Source: Salinirubrum litoreum (lineage in GTDB: Archaea; Halobacteriota; Halobacteria; Halobacteriales; Haloferacaceae). From it: a stretch of 64,000 nucleotides of DNA. The notes under the pieces are model-generated. The model searched no databases. It saw only the letters and a program-made list of their open reading frames with translations, and was not told the origin of the DNA. Below, piece after piece: positions 1 to 7,175 of this stretch. Within the stretch, counting starts at the first letter, position 1; each line of letters starts with the position of its first letter. Location of the stretch: positions 1,095,068-1,159,067 of the forward strand of contig NZ_JAJCVJ010000002.1 of NCBI RefSeq assembly GCF_020567425.1, in the 5' to 3' direction. Position numbers and translations under genes: made by a program.

Positions 1-268
1 CCTGATAGACATCCGCAACTCCGGCACCGAGTTCGTCGGCGTCATCTACGCCCCGGACGACAGTCTCGGCAACGGCAACGTCAACATCCAGGCACAGGGG
101 CAGGTCTCCGGGGCGGTCGTCGGCGGGAGCACGACGCTCCGCAGTGGTGCGTCGATCCACTACGACCGGGCACTCGACGGCGTGGACCCACTCGCCGGCG
201 GGTCGCCGTTCCCGGAACTGACGTACCTGCACGTCACGGTAAACGAAGTCGAAGTCGACGAAGCGTAG
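1..268 (+). CDS. C-terminal fragment of a DUF7305/DUF7289-type pilin-like secreted protein
   Basis: The window opens inside this gene; the reading frame starts at base 2 and ends with TAG at 266-268. The visible 88 residues include the segments VGVIYAP, GQVSGAVVGG and SGASIHYDRAL. This repeated small-residue beta pattern ending in an IHYD motif is typical, from memory, of the C-terminal DUF7305 region of haloarchaeal DUF7289 pilin-like surface proteins. The N-terminal membrane helix would lie outside the window. It converges on the minus-strand pilin-like cluster, only 26 bases away, which supports a role in the same surface system. Identification of the domain is moderately sure; the exact function is unknown. 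Confidence 0.6.
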   Translation, partial: LIDIRNSGTEFVGVIYAPDDSLGNGNVNIQAQGQVSGAVVGGSTTLRSGASIHYDRALDGVDPLAGGSPFPELTYLHVTVNEVEVDEA

Positions 269-294
269 GCGACCCCCCCGTTCTGCGTCTCGGG

Positions 295-1152
295 CTACTC
301 CAGCGAGACGGCGAGTTTCGTCTGCCGGAGGACGAACCGATCCGTCTCGAAGCTGTACGCCAGCGTGTCGTCGGACGGGTCGCCGTCGATGGTGGTGTAC
401 CCACTCGGGAGCGACGACTCCAGATACCGCTGCCACGCGGGCGCGTTCGGCGACTCGATGTCGAACTGCACCGTCACCGGCGTCCCGCCGGCCTCGTCCA
501 CGTCGGTCAGCAGTTGGCTCTCGGTTCGTTCCGCGACGATCAGCACCGCGCCGTCGCCGCCGACAGAGGCCGACCCGCGCGTGACGACCGAGGTCATGAC
601 GGTCCGGTCGTCGGTGAAGACGAACGGCGGCCTGCTGTCCATCACCGCCCCGCCGCCGTCGTTCCGGCGGAACACCGCGCCGTTCTCGTAGCTCATCGTC
701 GTCTGTCCCGTCTCGTACTCGATGGGGACGAACGACAGCGGGTAGTTCGTCGTCGGACCCGCCGGATCGGTCACTGTCACCTCGAACTCGGTGTTGCCGA
801 CGACCGACAGCTGGGCGTCAGAGAGCTTCAGTTCGATCGCCCGACTCGGCGCACCTCGGGCGTACACGTCCCGGACGTTGTCGTCCAGAATCTCGAAGGC
901 CCGGTCGGCGTTGACCGCCCGCGCGTCCGACTTGAGGTCGCCGAAGGTCCCGACCCCGCTCACGTAGAGGAAGGTGATCATCGAGAGGATCATCCCGAGC
1001 GTGATCGCGTAGCCGAGTGTGTCGCTCACGGCACGCTCGTCGACGCCGAACCGCGCCCAGCCGTCGGACGCGGCTCGCCCCGCCTCGGTTCGGGCCGCCT
1101 CGCTACCGGGAACTGGTGACGGCCGGTCGTGGCTTCCCTCGGAGCGGCTCAC
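295..1152 (-). CDS. DUF7289-type pilin-like secreted protein
   Basis: 285 residues, last gene of a five-gene minus-strand cluster. A charged N-terminus of about 38 residues leads to DERAVSDTLGYAITLG and then a hydrophobic segment (about residues 45-67), the layout of archaeal type IV pilin-like proteins, where a short positively or negatively charged stretch precedes the helix that assembles or anchors the protein. The rest is a soluble beta-rich ectodomain with no cysteines. Its start overlaps the stop of the upstream gene (1149-1152), so it is probably translationally coupled. It most resembles the DUF7289 family. Whether prepilin peptidase processes it is not clear from the sequence. Confidence 0.75.
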   Translation of the reverse strand: MSRSEGSHDRPSPVPGSEAARTEAGRAASDGWARFGVDERAVSDTLGYAITLGMILSMITFLYVSGVGTFGDLKSDARAVNADRAFEILDDNVRDVYARGAPSRAIELKLSDAQLSVVGNTEFEVTVTDPAGPTTNYPLSFVPIEYETGQTTMSYENGAVFRRNDGGGAVMDSRPPFVFTDDRTVMTSVVTRGSASVGGDGAVLIVAERTESQLLTDVDEAGGTPVTVQFDIESPNAPAWQRYLESSLPSGYTTIDGDPSDDTLAYSFETDRFVLRQTKLAVSLE

Positions 1153-1625
1153 GGCCGCACCCCCTCCTCGCTCAGCGTCAGGTCGCCCGAGTCGAGGACG
1201 ATGGTCACGGTCGGATTACCGGTGACGGTCGTGCCCGCGATCGGCGTGGTCGTCTTGTGGGGGATCGTCACCGTCACGTCCGGATCGGTCGTCCGCAACT
1301 CGATCTCGCTGGTTCGCAACTCCACGACGTAGCCGGCACCGGCGACCCGGTCCGGCAGGTTCGTCGAGATGCGGAGGGTTCCCGGTGTCCCCCGGAGCGC
1401 GAGGTCGTCGGCGGCGACCAACTGCGCGGCGAGTCGTTCGCCGACGACGGTCAGTTCGGCCTGTGTCGCGTTCTCGCGCTGGTCGGTCACCACGTCCGAC
1501 ATGACGAACGTCACGGTGCTGAGCAGTGCCGCGACGATGGCGATTGTGAGGACGTACGACACCTGCGAGGAGACGGCGCGGTCGCTTCCGCCGGTCGCGC
1601 GCTCGGTCTGTCGCGGCCCGATCAT
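1149..1625 (-). CDS. DUF7266-type pilin-like membrane protein
   Basis: 158 residues. GSDRAVSSQVSYVLTIAIV marks the start of a single N-terminal helix (about residues 14-42), followed by a small beta-rich outer domain. It overlaps both neighbours by 4 bases, so it belongs to one transcription unit with the genes at 295 and 1622. By position and layout it matches the haloarchaeal DUF7266 family of minor-pilin-like proteins. No enzymatic motif is visible. Confidence 0.7.
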   Translation of the reverse strand: MIGPRQTERATGGSDRAVSSQVSYVLTIAIVAALLSTVTFVMSDVVTDQRENATQAELTVVGERLAAQLVAADDLALRGTPGTLRISTNLPDRVAGAGYVVELRTSEIELRTTDPDVTVTIPHKTTTPIAGTTVTGNPTVTIVLDSGDLTLSEEGVRP

Positions 1626-2713
1626 GCTACCGTCTCCGGTTCGTCGGGGGCGACTCGGAGCGTCGTCCGGTAGTCGATCTCGGTCGTCTCGTAGGTGACC
1701 GTCGTCTCCAGCGCGTAGACGGCGTCGACCGTGTAGGGTTGGTCGCCGCCCGCGCCGCCGCAGTCTACGCCGGGCGGAGCGGCTAGCCCACCGAACGTCT
1801 GGTCACAGTTCACCACGCCGAACAGACCGCCACCGGCGTTCTCGACGGTCATCGTCCACGTCCCGGACGCCTCGTCGCCGTTCGTGAAGTCGATCCGGTA
1901 GGGTCCGTCGACGTCCGGCGCGAACCGGTAGCCGCAGTCGGTCACGTCGAGGACCTCGCCGGTCGCCGGATCGAGACTGTACAGGAAGCCCCCACTCAGA
2001 TCGACTCGTGCCGCTTCGGTCGTACTCCGGCAGGTGTAGGTCGTCCCGTCCTCCTGTTCGACGCTGAGGAGGACCCGGTCGGAATCTTCGGTTAGTTCGG
2101 CAGTCCACCGATCCGGGAGAGCACCGGTCTCCTCCACGTCGACGGTGAAGGGGTTGCCGTCACCCTCCTCCGGGAGGTCGCCCTCGTCGACGGTGAACTG
2201 TATCGCCCGTACTCGTTCACTCGAACGGACGACCCGCCAGTCACCGATCCCGCTCGTGTCGGTGAACGGGCGGACTGTCTCCTGTTTCACGACGAACCCC
2301 TCGTCTACGGTCGCACTCCCGACGTCCGCGTCGACGAACGCACCGCGCTCCTCGATGAACTGCGCGGCGACCAACCGGTCGATCTCTGTCGCCCGGTCCT
2401 CGACGGCCGTCTCGACGGCCGACTGGCTCCCGTAGTCCTCGTCGTTCGACCGTTCGATCACGGTCCCGAACTCGGCGTCGAGCGTCGCGTGGTACTCTCT
2501 CGCGTCGTCGGCGACCGGGAGTGTCGCCCGCGACTCGACGTTCTCGGTGTACAGCGAACTGTTGAGGATGAACGTCAACGCGATCAACGAGAAGGCGAGG
2601 ACGAGGCCGCCGACGATGACGAGTTGCGCTCGGTCCCGTCGGTCGCCCGCCCGCCAGCGGTCCGGATCGAGCAGGTCGCCGACGGCCGCGAGGAGGTCGG
2701 TCACATCCGCCAT
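1622..2713 (-). CDS. DUF7261-type pilin-like secreted protein
   Basis: 363 residues, the largest protein of the cluster. The motif RRDRAQLVIVGGLVLAF leads into one N-terminal helix (about residues 28-50), after which the chain is extracellular. The outer domain contains several cysteines (TYTCRST, DVTDCGYRF, VVNCDQTF, GVDCGG), unusual for a halophilic protein and suggestive of disulfides. Start overlaps the end of the DUF7288-type gene by 13 bases. Assigned to the haloarchaeal DUF7261 family by architecture; probably a minor pilin or a pilus-associated surface protein. Confidence 0.7.
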   Translation of the reverse strand: MADVTDLLAAVGDLLDPDRWRAGDRRDRAQLVIVGGLVLAFSLIALTFILNSSLYTENVESRATLPVADDAREYHATLDAEFGTVIERSNDEDYGSQSAVETAVEDRATEIDRLVAAQFIEERGAFVDADVGSATVDEGFVVKQETVRPFTDTSGIGDWRVVRSSERVRAIQFTVDEGDLPEEGDGNPFTVDVEETGALPDRWTAELTEDSDRVLLSVEQEDGTTYTCRSTTEAARVDLSGGFLYSLDPATGEVLDVTDCGYRFAPDVDGPYRIDFTNGDEASGTWTMTVENAGGGLFGVVNCDQTFGGLAAPPGVDCGGAGGDQPYTVDAVYALETTVTYETTEIDYRTTLRVAPDEPETVA

Positions 2714-3396
2714 ACGACGATGCGCACCTCCGCGACGTTGTAGATGTCAGTCCCGCTCGACGCGTCGGGCGCGTAGAAGTCGCCCGAGACCGCCGACAGC
2801 GGTTGGCCGGCGTCCGGCCCGGCGGTCAGTTCCATGTCGTCTCTGAGGACGACGATTCGACTCGCGGAGACGGCGTTGTCCGAGGGCGTCCCCTGGTACA
2901 CCAACTGCTCGACTTTCGTCTCGCCGCCGTCACGGTACTCGACGTAGACGTTGAACGCGATCCGCTGGTCGTAGAACTCCTCGTCCAGCGTCGTGAAGAA
3001 GTCGAGCGGCGGGAGCGTCGCCGGCACGTTGACGTAGCCGACCGTCTCTGCCCCGTCGAAGGTCCCGGTGTCGGTGTTCCAGTAGAGCAGTGCCGGTGTC
3101 AGTTCGTCGTTCGCGGCGGCGGTGTCCAACAGGTCGTCTGCGATGGTCTGCTGGCGTTCTTCGATCTGCTGGTTCGCGGTACTCGCCGTCAGCGGCGTCA
3201 CCGCCGTCGCCTGAAGCGCGAACAGCACCGCACTCAACACGAGGATCGCGGTCGTGATCGCCTCCAGCGTGTAGACCTGTCCTCGCTCCGTCTCCTCGGT
3301 CGCTCGGTCACCGTCACCGCCACTGGGCCAGTCGCGGTCGGGTTCCTCGCCGGCGTGGCCGGCGGTCGGCGGCCGCCGGGGTCGGTCGCTCACCAC
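2701..3396 (-). CDS. DUF7288-type pilin-like protein
   Basis: 231 residues. About 37 polar residues precede TERGQVYTLEAITTAILVL, the start of a single helix (about residues 40-65). The remainder is a soluble domain containing an aromatic stretch around PPLDFFTTLDEEFYDQRI. It overlaps both neighbours (by 7 bases with the upstream gene and 13 with the downstream one). Family assignment to haloarchaeal DUF7288 is by motif and neighbourhood. No enzymatic residues are apparent; a structural role in a pilus-like assembly is inferred. Confidence 0.7.
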   Translation of the reverse strand: MVSDRPRRPPTAGHAGEEPDRDWPSGGDGDRATEETERGQVYTLEAITTAILVLSAVLFALQATAVTPLTASTANQQIEERQQTIADDLLDTAAANDELTPALLYWNTDTGTFDGAETVGYVNVPATLPPLDFFTTLDEEFYDQRIAFNVYVEYRDGGETKVEQLVYQGTPSDNAVSASRIVVLRDDMELTAGPDAGQPLSAVSGDFYAPDASSGTDIYNVAEVRIVVWRM

Positions 3397-3905
3397 ACCT
3401 CCACCTCCAGCGTGTACTGCTCCCCGTTCAGGACGATCATCCGGCGGACGGTCGCGCCGTTCGACGACCCCGGACTCGGCTCGCCGCGTTCGAGCGTCAC
3501 GCCGTCCAGCGACTGGACGGTGCCGGCGGGGTCGGTGATGGCGACGTACACCGTGTCCGTCGTCCCGAGGCCGGTCGCGTCGATCAGCGGAACCCCGGTG
3601 TCGGTGCAGTCGGGGTGTGCGACGCCGTCGAAGAACGCGACCGTACAGGTTCTGTCGACTCGCTGCAGATCGCTCCCGGGGTCGGCGAGCACCGTGCCGA
3701 GCAGGCTACTGGCGGCGCGGTCGGCCCGGATCGCGTCGCCGTCCTCGCCCGGCGCGTCGAACGGCGCGTACATCGTCGGGATGAACGCGACGACGAACGC
3801 CACCGTCAGCATGAACAGCGCCATGCCGATGGCGAAGTCGTTCAGCGTCTGGCCCCGAGTGGCTCTTCTCACGAGTTCAGTCCTCTCGTTGGGAGGTAGA
3901 AACAT
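3390..3905 (-). CDS. DUF7287-type pilin-like protein, first gene of the cluster
   Basis: 171 residues. The N-terminal RATRGQTLNDFAIGMALFM leads into a hydrophobic helix (about residues 27-46), followed by a soluble domain that includes two cysteines (TCTV and PDCTD). It is the promoter-proximal gene of the overlapping five-gene minus-strand operon ending at 295. The order 7287-7288-7261-7266-7289 is, as I recall, a recurrent haloarchaeal arrangement, often next to a secretion ATPase and a platform membrane protein. Neither is present in the 3900 bases seen here, although they could lie left of the window. Confidence 0.7.
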   Translation of the reverse strand: MFLPPNERTELVRRATRGQTLNDFAIGMALFMLTVAFVVAFIPTMYAPFDAPGEDGDAIRADRAASSLLGTVLADPGSDLQRVDRTCTVAFFDGVAHPDCTDTGVPLIDATGLGTTDTVYVAITDPAGTVQSLDGVTLERGEPSPGSSNGATVRRMIVLNGEQYTLEVEVW

Positions 3906-4026
3906 ACCCTCTTAGTCATTGTCCTCACTCGTGGTGACACGACGGAGATCTGTCAGGTGTCCGTGAGCGTCCGCTGGCAGGCACGCGATTCCGTCGTGGT
4001 CCCGGCTCGCCCCGCGATTCTGCCTC

Positions 4027-5514
4027 TCAGTCGTCCAACTGGTCGCCGATCAGAGCGTTCACGCGCTCGATAAACTCCGACTGGGTGCCCTGCGGGATGG
4101 TCGCGCCGGCCGCCACGTCGTGGCCGCCGCCGTCGCCACCGACCGCCTGTGAACACTCCCGCATGACGACCGACAGATCGAGTCCCCGTCGCGTGAGGCG
4201 GTGGTTCCCGCGCGAGGACACTTTCACCTCGTCCTCGCTCTTCTCGGCGAAGGCGACGATGGGGACGTTCGGGTCCACGCCGTCCGCGCCGATCGCCATC
4301 CCGGCGATGATGCCGACGATGGTCTCCCGGATGCGAGTGCCGGCGTCGAACCACTGGACGTGTTCCTCGCGCGTGACGCCCTCGGTCTTCACCCACTGGA
4401 GGCCCTCCGAGAGGTTCCGCCGGTGGTTGCGGAGCAGGGTGCGGGCGCGCTCTAAGGCGTCGTCGCGGTCGCCGAGACAGACCGCGAGTCCCACGTCGGC
4501 GCGTTCGTAGCGGGCGGTCGCGTTGAGCAGGGTCGAGAACTCGCTCACGTCCCGGAGTTCGGTGCCCGGTTCCTCCGCCAGCAGGGTGTAGCTGGTGCCG
4601 ATCAGATCCTCGATCCGACTCGCGGGAACACCCCGCGAGACGGCGTGTTGCATGAGACTGCTCACCAGCGTCCGACGTTCCTCCGTGGTCAGATCGACCC
4701 AGCGCCGCCAGTCGCCGTCTTCCTTCAGGTCGAGGTCGAGCCCCGAGAGGAACTTCACCGCGCCGGCTTCGTCGTTCGAGATACCCGGAATTCGGGCCTC
4801 GCTCGCGTACTCCAACAGCTTCGGGAGAGGACGCGTCTGGCGGCCGTACAGCGCGAGGTCGGTCGCCTCCTCGACGACCCCCGCCTCGACGCCCTCCCTC
4901 ACGATGCCCTCGTTCGCGCCCTGCAGGCCGCCGTCGCCGTCCTGCATGTCGCCGACCGCGCCGACGATCGCGAGGGCGGCGAGGTCGCGCGAGTCCGTGC
5001 CCTCTGGTTCGAGTGCGCGCGCGAGGACGTAGGCCGCGCCGGCACCGGAGAGTTCCGAGGCCCCGTCGAGTCCCTCCAGCAGGGGGTTCAGGTGGTACTC
5101 GGTGTCGACGCGCCGGGTCTCTCCACTCCCGCCGCTCTCCGAACCCCCCGCGCCCCCTGCGCCGGTCCCGCCGTCGGCCGCGACGGTGGCTGGCTGATGG
5201 TGGTCGGCGATAACCGGCGTGAAGTCGCCGGCGCGTTCGTGTTCCGCGATGATGTCGAGTTGCCCGCTCCCGAAGTCGGTAAAGAGCACGGTGTCGTAGC
5301 CCGTCTCGGCGATGGCCGCGACCTCCTCGCGGTCGAGTTGCTTCGAGAAGACCGTCTCGAAAGGGATACCGGCGCGTTCGAGTGCGCTGGCGGCGACCGC
5401 GGCGCTGGTGAGGCCGTCGGCGTCGATGTGCGAGGTCAGGAGTACCTCGTCGGCGTCGCGCAGGCGGTCGGCACAGCGACGCGCCCGGTCTTCGAGTTCG
5501 GGAACGGGACCCAT
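4027..5514 (-). CDS. DHH-family phosphoesterase, RecJ-like single-strand exonuclease
   Basis: 495 residues. Motif I is SHIDADGLTSAA (28-39), motif II is around FTDFGSG (78-84), and the signature DHH is at residues 104-106 (VIADHHQP). The C-terminal part carries a glycine-rich GGDGGGHDVAAGA stretch like the GGGH substrate-binding motif of DHHA1 domains. These features define archaeal RecJ-like or GAN-type enzymes, which degrade single-stranded DNA or RNA 5' to 3' with Mn or Mg, and some of which bind GINS. A Gly/Ser-rich linker of about 20 residues follows the DHH motif. Haloarchaea carry several paralogs, so nuclease polarity and partner cannot be deduced. Confidence 0.85.
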   Translation of the reverse strand: MGPVPELEDRARRCADRLRDADEVLLTSHIDADGLTSAAVAASALERAGIPFETVFSKQLDREEVAAIAETGYDTVLFTDFGSGQLDIIAEHERAGDFTPVIADHHQPATVAADGGTGAGGAGGSESGGSGETRRVDTEYHLNPLLEGLDGASELSGAGAAYVLARALEPEGTDSRDLAALAIVGAVGDMQDGDGGLQGANEGIVREGVEAGVVEEATDLALYGRQTRPLPKLLEYASEARIPGISNDEAGAVKFLSGLDLDLKEDGDWRRWVDLTTEERRTLVSSLMQHAVSRGVPASRIEDLIGTSYTLLAEEPGTELRDVSEFSTLLNATARYERADVGLAVCLGDRDDALERARTLLRNHRRNLSEGLQWVKTEGVTREEHVQWFDAGTRIRETIVGIIAGMAIGADGVDPNVPIVAFAEKSEDEVKVSSRGNHRLTRRGLDLSVVMRECSQAVGGDGGGHDVAAGATIPQGTQSEFIERVNALIGDQLDD

Positions 5515-5627
5515 CGTCCCGAGGTAGTCGGCCCATCGGGTTTAAACCTGCGTGACGAGCGATCGGTGCCGCCGGGGTCGCGGGCGACGACCGGTATCCC
5601 GGCCGCAGGGCCGCCGAAAATCCGCAC

Positions 5628-5637
5628 CGTTATGTCC
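5628..5637 (+). promoter_or_regulatory. TATA-like box of the methyltransferase gene
   Basis: The AT-rich CGTTATGTCC lies about 26 bases before the ATG at 5659, the spacing expected for a leaderless haloarchaeal transcript. This supports the chosen start. Confidence 0.5.
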
Positions 5638-5658
5638 CGCCAGTCGTAACAGAAGTCA

Positions 5659-6282
5659 ATGGGAGTCCTCGAGAACAAGGCACGGGCGCGCCTGTTCTAC
5701 AAGTACCTCTCGAAGGTGTACGACCGGGTCAACCCCTTCATCTGGAACGAGGAGATGCGCGACGAGGCGTTGACGTTCCTCGACATCCAGCAGGGCGACC
5801 GCGTCCTCGACGTGGGCTGTGGCACCGGCTTCGGCACCGAGGGGTTGCTGCAGTACACTGACGACGTCCACGGGTTGGACCAGAGCGTCCACCAGATGGA
5901 GAAGGCGTTCCGGAAGTTCGGCAAGCACGACCAGGTCCGGTTCTACCGTGGCGACGCCGAGCGGTTGCCCTTCGCCGACGACAGCTTCGACACCATCTGG
6001 TCGTCCGGATCGATCGAGTACTGGCCGAACCCGGTGGACGCGCTGGTGGAGTTCCGCCGCGTCGTCAAACCCGGCAACAAGGTGCTGGTGGTCGGCCCGG
6101 ACTACCCGAAGTCGAGTGTGTTCCAGAAACTGGCCGACGCGATCATGCTCTTCTACGACGAGGAGGAGGCCGACCGGATGTTCCGGGAGGCCGGCTTCGT
6201 GGACATCGAACACCACATCCAGCAGCGCAAACCCGGCAGTCCGCGCGCGATCACGACGGTCGCGCGAGCACCCGACGAGTAG
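5659..6282 (+). CDS. SAM-dependent methyltransferase, quinone-methyltransferase-like
   Basis: 207 residues, a class I methyltransferase. Motif I is VLDVGCGTGFGTEG (about residues 49-62), an acidic residue ends the second strand (HGLDQS), motif II is GDAERLPFADDSFDTIW, and post-motif FRRVVKPGNKVLVVG completes the fold. The N-terminal YKYLSKVYDRVNPFIW resembles the UbiE/MenG and plant VTE3-like methyltransferases that act on prenylated quinones. A role in menaquinone or another lipid-quinone pathway is therefore plausible, but the substrate cannot be read from the sequence. It stands alone, divergent from the RecJ-like gene. Confidence 0.75.
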   Translation: MGVLENKARARLFYKYLSKVYDRVNPFIWNEEMRDEALTFLDIQQGDRVLDVGCGTGFGTEGLLQYTDDVHGLDQSVHQMEKAFRKFGKHDQVRFYRGDAERLPFADDSFDTIWSSGSIEYWPNPVDALVEFRRVVKPGNKVLVVGPDYPKSSVFQKLADAIMLFYDEEEADRMFREAGFVDIEHHIQQRKPGSPRAITTVARAPDE

Positions 6283-6803
6283 TTACAGCACGCCTCTGCC
6301 ACCGTCCTCGCTACTGTGGCTGTTTCGGTGACCGCGACTGGACCAGTCGGTGTCTATGCCCCGGACCGGCCTCTATGACAACTGATAGCACTGCGACCGC
6401 GACAACCACCGTACCACAGGCAGCGACAGCACCGCTACTCGTCGTAGCGCACCTCTGGCACGGTCGCACCCCCGACCGCCACAGCACCGAACCACAACCG
6501 CACAGCACCGCACCTCGTCTTCCCCAGCCTCGCTCGGCGCTCTCCGCACCGCCTGCGCCGACCTCCACCGTCAGCGGCACGTTCTGACAGTGGTCGAGCG
6601 GTCGGGGGCTTTCACCCCTCGTCGGCCGCGATTCGTGTAGCACCGACCGCGTCGACCGGGCGCTTTCACCACTCGTCGTCCGCACCCGACTCGACCGAGT
6701 TCACAGCACAGACCTGTTCGACCGAATAATTGGACCAACTGTAACGACCCGCGTTCACCTCGAAAAGAGCCTCACAGTCCCAGCCGACTCGACGATCCGA
6801 TTC
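6283..6803. other. Gene-free stretch with low-complexity dispersed repeat
   Basis: About 520 bases without a convincing gene. 6370-6560 holds an irregular repetitive tract (GCGACAGCACCG-like words) ending in the block around 6507-6550 that includes CCCCAGCCTCG and CTCTCCGCACCGC. Similar tracts occur at 27300-27450 and, inverted, at 47760-47960. 6605-6690 carries two copies of a CTTTCACC-N-CTCGTCG-like motif (6609-6624 and 6663-6678). ORFs here lack haloarchaeal codon bias and recognisable products. Confidence 0.6.
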
Positions 6804-7088
6804 TCAGTCGTCGTCGACGACCACTTCGACCGGGCCGTCGTCGCCCTCGGCCTCTGCGGCGCTCTTCTCGGCGCTCTGGCGCTCCTGCCAGAGCAGGCCG
6901 CCGGCGACGAGCACCACGAGCCACGACCGCCAGTTGGCGAGGTTCAGCGTGTAGCCGATGCCGAACGGTTTCTTCACCAGCATCCCCTTGCCGGGTTGCC
7001 AGTAGGAGGAGAGCATCCGCCCGACGCTCGGGCGCTCGAAGTTGTACGGGATACCGAAGATCTTGCCGGACTCGGGTTTGTCTGCCAT
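6804..7088 (-). CDS. DUF5808-type small membrane protein
   Basis: 94 residues. The N-terminal half contains FGIPYNFERPS and KPFGIGYTLNLANW, a pattern typical of DUF5808 proteins, followed by one hydrophobic helix (about residues 56-67) and an acidic C-terminal tail. A TATA-like TCTTTATCCC (reverse strand) lies about 26 bases before the ATG at 7088, supporting this start. Function unknown. It is downstream of, but separate from, the Kae1-Bud32 gene. Confidence 0.75.
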   Translation of the reverse strand: MADKPESGKIFGIPYNFERPSVGRMLSSYWQPGKGMLVKKPFGIGYTLNLANWRSWLVVLVAGGLLWQERQSAEKSAAEAEGDDGPVEVVVDDD

Positions 7089-7175
7089 ACGACCAGGGTA
7101 CGCCGCGTCGGGATAAAGAGTTTTGGCTGTCAGTCACCCGACGAGCCACGTCGACGTCCCGCACTCGACCGCGAC

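Noticed and set aside
6375-6587. 70-residue ORF in the repeat tract
   Set aside because: Thr/Pro/Ala low complexity arising from the GCGACAGCACCG tract, no motif or suitable codon bias.
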